Made by a program: the position numbers and the translations under genes | From: an uncultured Candidatus Poseidoniales archaeon | Lineage (GTDB): Archaea; Thermoplasmatota; Poseidoniia; Poseidoniales; Poseidoniaceae | Direction of reading: 5' to 3' | NCBI GenBank assembly: GCA_902605365.1 | Contig: CACLCM010000002.1 | Coordinates: 39,964 to 103,963 of the forward strand | DNA length: 64,000 nucleotides | Shown: piece by piece, positions 61,647 to 64,000 of the stretch | How positions within the stretch are numbered: the first letter of the stretch is position 1 | How the letters are laid out: each line of letters starts with the position of its first letter | Notes under the pieces: model-generated | What the model was told of the DNA's origin: nothing | Database searches by the model: none | What the model saw: the letters and a program-made list of their open reading frames with translations, nothing else

Positions 61647-63001
61647 CAATGTATCTGATTAGCGTCGAAGGTGGCGACGGTTCTGGAAAGGGTGAAGCCG
61701 TTAGAATCCTAGCAACTTTAGCCAACCGTTTAGCATTCCCAAACGTACACGTTACCCATGAGCCTAGACGCCATAGTGAATTAGGTAAACTCGCTCTAAG
61801 GGCAGTAAGTAAGGGAGAACATACTCCTTTGCAAGAAGCAGGATTATTTGCAGCAGACCGTGTTGACCATTCACACACATGGATTAGACCTAGGTTGCTA
61901 AAAGGAGACCTGGTAATTTCGGATCGAAACATACACTCGAGTTTGGTTTACCAAGGAGTTGTAGGAAAACTAGGATTGAAACAAGTAGCGAAGATGAATG
62001 CTGCTGCAATGATACCAGACCTGGTAATTTGGATAGATTGCGACCCTGCTAAAGCGATGAAGAGAATAAATTCAGGAACTCTTAGAATGGCTGGTGAAAA
62101 ACATGAATATTTCGAAACAACAGAAATTCAAACAAAAATACGTGCAGGTTTTAGAGGCATATTATCTGGGGAAATTGAGACTCCGGCGCCATTTAGTCGC
62201 TCGATAATTATTGGACCTGTTCTCAATGAAGGGGGACTAGATGATTTAGAAAGGCAATTGTCACAGGCACTGAGTACATTCTTCAACCGAAGACTGGAAC
62301 CGTTGAATGTTAATCGTGATGAAGTAGATAGACATCTTCTGAAAAGTCTGACTACAGGGGTACAAACTCAACAAAAACTCCCAGGGGCACCCTCTCAGCA
62401 TATTTCTTTGTTAGAAGATTGGCTGGATGGTAAATCTCCAGCACAATGGATGCAATTAGCAGAGGATGAATGGGATGAGAAAAGAGCACGAGCCTCCGAT
62501 GTACCAGGTAGACCCATAGCTCATTCCTCGTGGGCCATATTAGGAACATTATCCCTTACAGATACCACTGATGTACCTAGCCTTCACAGACAACTTGGTC
62601 CAGTTCGCTCGGTCACCAAGAGGCACACTCAAAGACTCGTGAAATGGATGGAGCAAGAGAGGTGGATACACAGGCAGCAGAGTCACGTGCCTTTCGCAGA
62701 AGCACAGATGTTCAAATTACGAAAGAGTAGGCTCGGATATGGCAGACTATGCCTTGCCATGTGGCCTCTTCGAATTGCGTTAGCAAGTTGGCGCAGGTCA
62801 AACCCTGAAAGCGATTGGGCAAACGCTTTATCTGAAATAATTCAATCTACAGATGACAAAAAGGTGCCACTGCAAATACGTAATGCTGTCAAGCATGTTA
62901 TTGAAAGACTGAACCTAATTTCAAGTGGTCACGCTGAATGCCCAGTTCCACAAAACGAAGAGGAATTAGTAATCTGGTGGGCGACTGAACCACCTCAATA
63001 A
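61643..63001 (+). CDS. Thymidylate kinase-like protein with long C-terminal extension
   Basis: SVEGGDGSGKGEAVRILATLANRL, DRVDHSHTWIRPRLLKGDLVISDRNIHSSLVYQG; about 230-aa extra C-terminal region. Confidence 0.82.
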   Translation: MTMYLISVEGGDGSGKGEAVRILATLANRLAFPNVHVTHEPRRHSELGKLALRAVSKGEHTPLQEAGLFAADRVDHSHTWIRPRLLKGDLVISDRNIHSSLVYQGVVGKLGLKQVAKMNAAAMIPDLVIWIDCDPAKAMKRINSGTLRMAGEKHEYFETTEIQTKIRAGFRGILSGEIETPAPFSRSIIIGPVLNEGGLDDLERQLSQALSTFFNRRLEPLNVNRDEVDRHLLKSLTTGVQTQQKLPGAPSQHISLLEDWLDGKSPAQWMQLAEDEWDEKRARASDVPGRPIAHSSWAILGTLSLTDTTDVPSLHRQLGPVRSVTKRHTQRLVKWMEQERWIHRQQSHVPFAEAQMFKLRKSRLGYGRLCLAMWPLRIALASWRRSNPESDWANALSEIIQSTDDKKVPLQIRNAVKHVIERLNLISSGHAECPVPQNEEELVIWWATEPPQ

Positions 63002-63003
63002 GT

Positions 63004-63756
63004 TCATTCTTCTTCTGCACTAAGAGTAAAGCGACTACCTGATGGCAATAGAACTCTGGATGGGTCTTTTGAGAAAAATAGTGGCCTTGCCGATAAAGAA
63101 GATGCTAGAAACGCTCCCACAAATATTCCAAATGGAGTTCCTGTAATCAATCGCATAAAAGAAGTCGATTCATAATCAGTTAGCATCTGACTGAATCCAT
63201 CCAAAGCCATTGGTATAACCGAAATTGCAGCTACTATCAGAATCAATCTTGTTCTAGTATTATTCTTGTAAGTAGAATCAAGTTTGTCATCTGGGAACAT
63301 AGATAGGAAGGAATCCCTTAATGTCCACCGATTTAACCCTCTTCTAGAAAACAAAAAACCGCCGATTGCTAAACCGAAGAAGATACCTATGTCACGAACA
63401 CAGACAGGCATCTGGTTGCCGTTTATATCCCAAGAACGCTCCCATTTCATATGACAATTCAAATCTCCAAATCCATATACAAATGCAGCATAAGGATCTA
63501 GTTCACTCCAAGCGAATTCTCCATGCACGCTTTGGTTGTGTCCAGTACTTTGACCTCCACTAGTTTGGACATTACCCCATGAATCCTCAGAATAATAATC
63601 TATCATATTTGCTCTACCAGATAAATCAGGTACACTGTTAGCAGGAAGGTATGCTGGAACTAAGAAAAAGGATATCAGGAAAAATGTTGCAATTCCACCA
63701 ACCCAGTTCCCTATTTTCCTCTCACGGGCTCGATTCTCCAACCCATTCCTTTCCAT
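63004..63756 (-). CDS. Uncharacterised multi-pass membrane protein
   Basis: 250-aa ORF with several TM segments. Confidence 0.68.
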   Translation of the reverse strand: MERNGLENRARERKIGNWVGGIATFFLISFFLVPAYLPANSVPDLSGRANMIDYYSEDSWGNVQTSGGQSTGHNQSVHGEFAWSELDPYAAFVYGFGDLNCHMKWERSWDINGNQMPVCVRDIGIFFGLAIGGFLFSRRGLNRWTLRDSFLSMFPDDKLDSTYKNNTRTRLILIVAAISVIPMALDGFSQMLTDYESTSFMRLITGTPFGIFVGAFLASSLSARPLFFSKDPSRVLLPSGSRFTLSAEEE

Positions 63757-63814
63757 GATTTTTTCTAACTGTTCTTAGCGTATATCTTTTCCCTCGGATT
63801 GTAGTGGCCTATGC

Positions 63815-64000
63815 ATGGAGGAGAAGGTTGGATTCAGGCGAGCCCTCTCCGCATCGATTGTGTTAGGGCTATATTCCGGATTCATGCTTGCAGTGGCTAT
63901 TGCTATGAGTGTCAGACAAGACGGTTTCCGACTAGCGGTCTTTCTTTGGGGAGTTACTATAGTGGTAAGTGCTTTATTTTTGACTCCTGTGCTTGCGGGT
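63815..64000 (+). CDS. Membrane protein, truncated by the window edge
   Basis: Open frame from ATG to window end: MEEKVGFRRALSASIVLGLYSGFMLAVAIAMSVRQDGFRLAVFLWGVTIVVSALFLTPVLAG. Confidence 0.55.
   Translation, partial: MEEKVGFRRALSASIVLGLYSGFMLAVAIAMSVRQDGFRLAVFLWGVTIVVSALFLTPVLAG

Overview
The window looks like a euryarchaeal chromosome segment, probably Marine Group II / Poseidoniales-like (taxonomy is inference). It carries archaeal/eukaryote-type information genes (eL42, eS27, aIF2-alpha, Nop10, uL16/L10e, ABCE1, RPA + COG3390, Hel308 + Cgi121), archaeal lipid genes (GGPP synthase, geranylgeranyl reductase), and bacterial-type MutS/MutL and GyrB/GyrA. Other content: a Tad/archaellum-like secretion ATPase with two TadB/C proteins, TldD/TldE, large PKD-repeat surface proteins and peptidases. 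There is one clear tRNA gene, tRNA-Ser(CGA). The most interesting locus is a ~3.5 kb island between this tRNA and a displaced 27-nt copy of its 3' end (26/27 identical, about 3970-3996 vs 7504-7530). The island has no recognisable integrase. It carries a divergent gene pair: a 709-aa HTH / coiled-coil / probable C-terminal HEPN (RNDEVH, R-x4-H) protein and a HEAT-repeat protein. Two TTGGAATTATTC operator-like repeats lie between them. I propose it as a candidate undescribed defence or toxin-type module on a tRNA-targeted element. Other leads: tandem Fe-S PD-(D/E)XK nuclease-OB paralogs, a HemC-like pseudoenzyme candidate, an ABCE1 with an eroded Fe-S ligand pattern, and a thymidylate kinase-like protein with a long C-terminal extension. 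All calls come from reading the sequence; no database searches were run.
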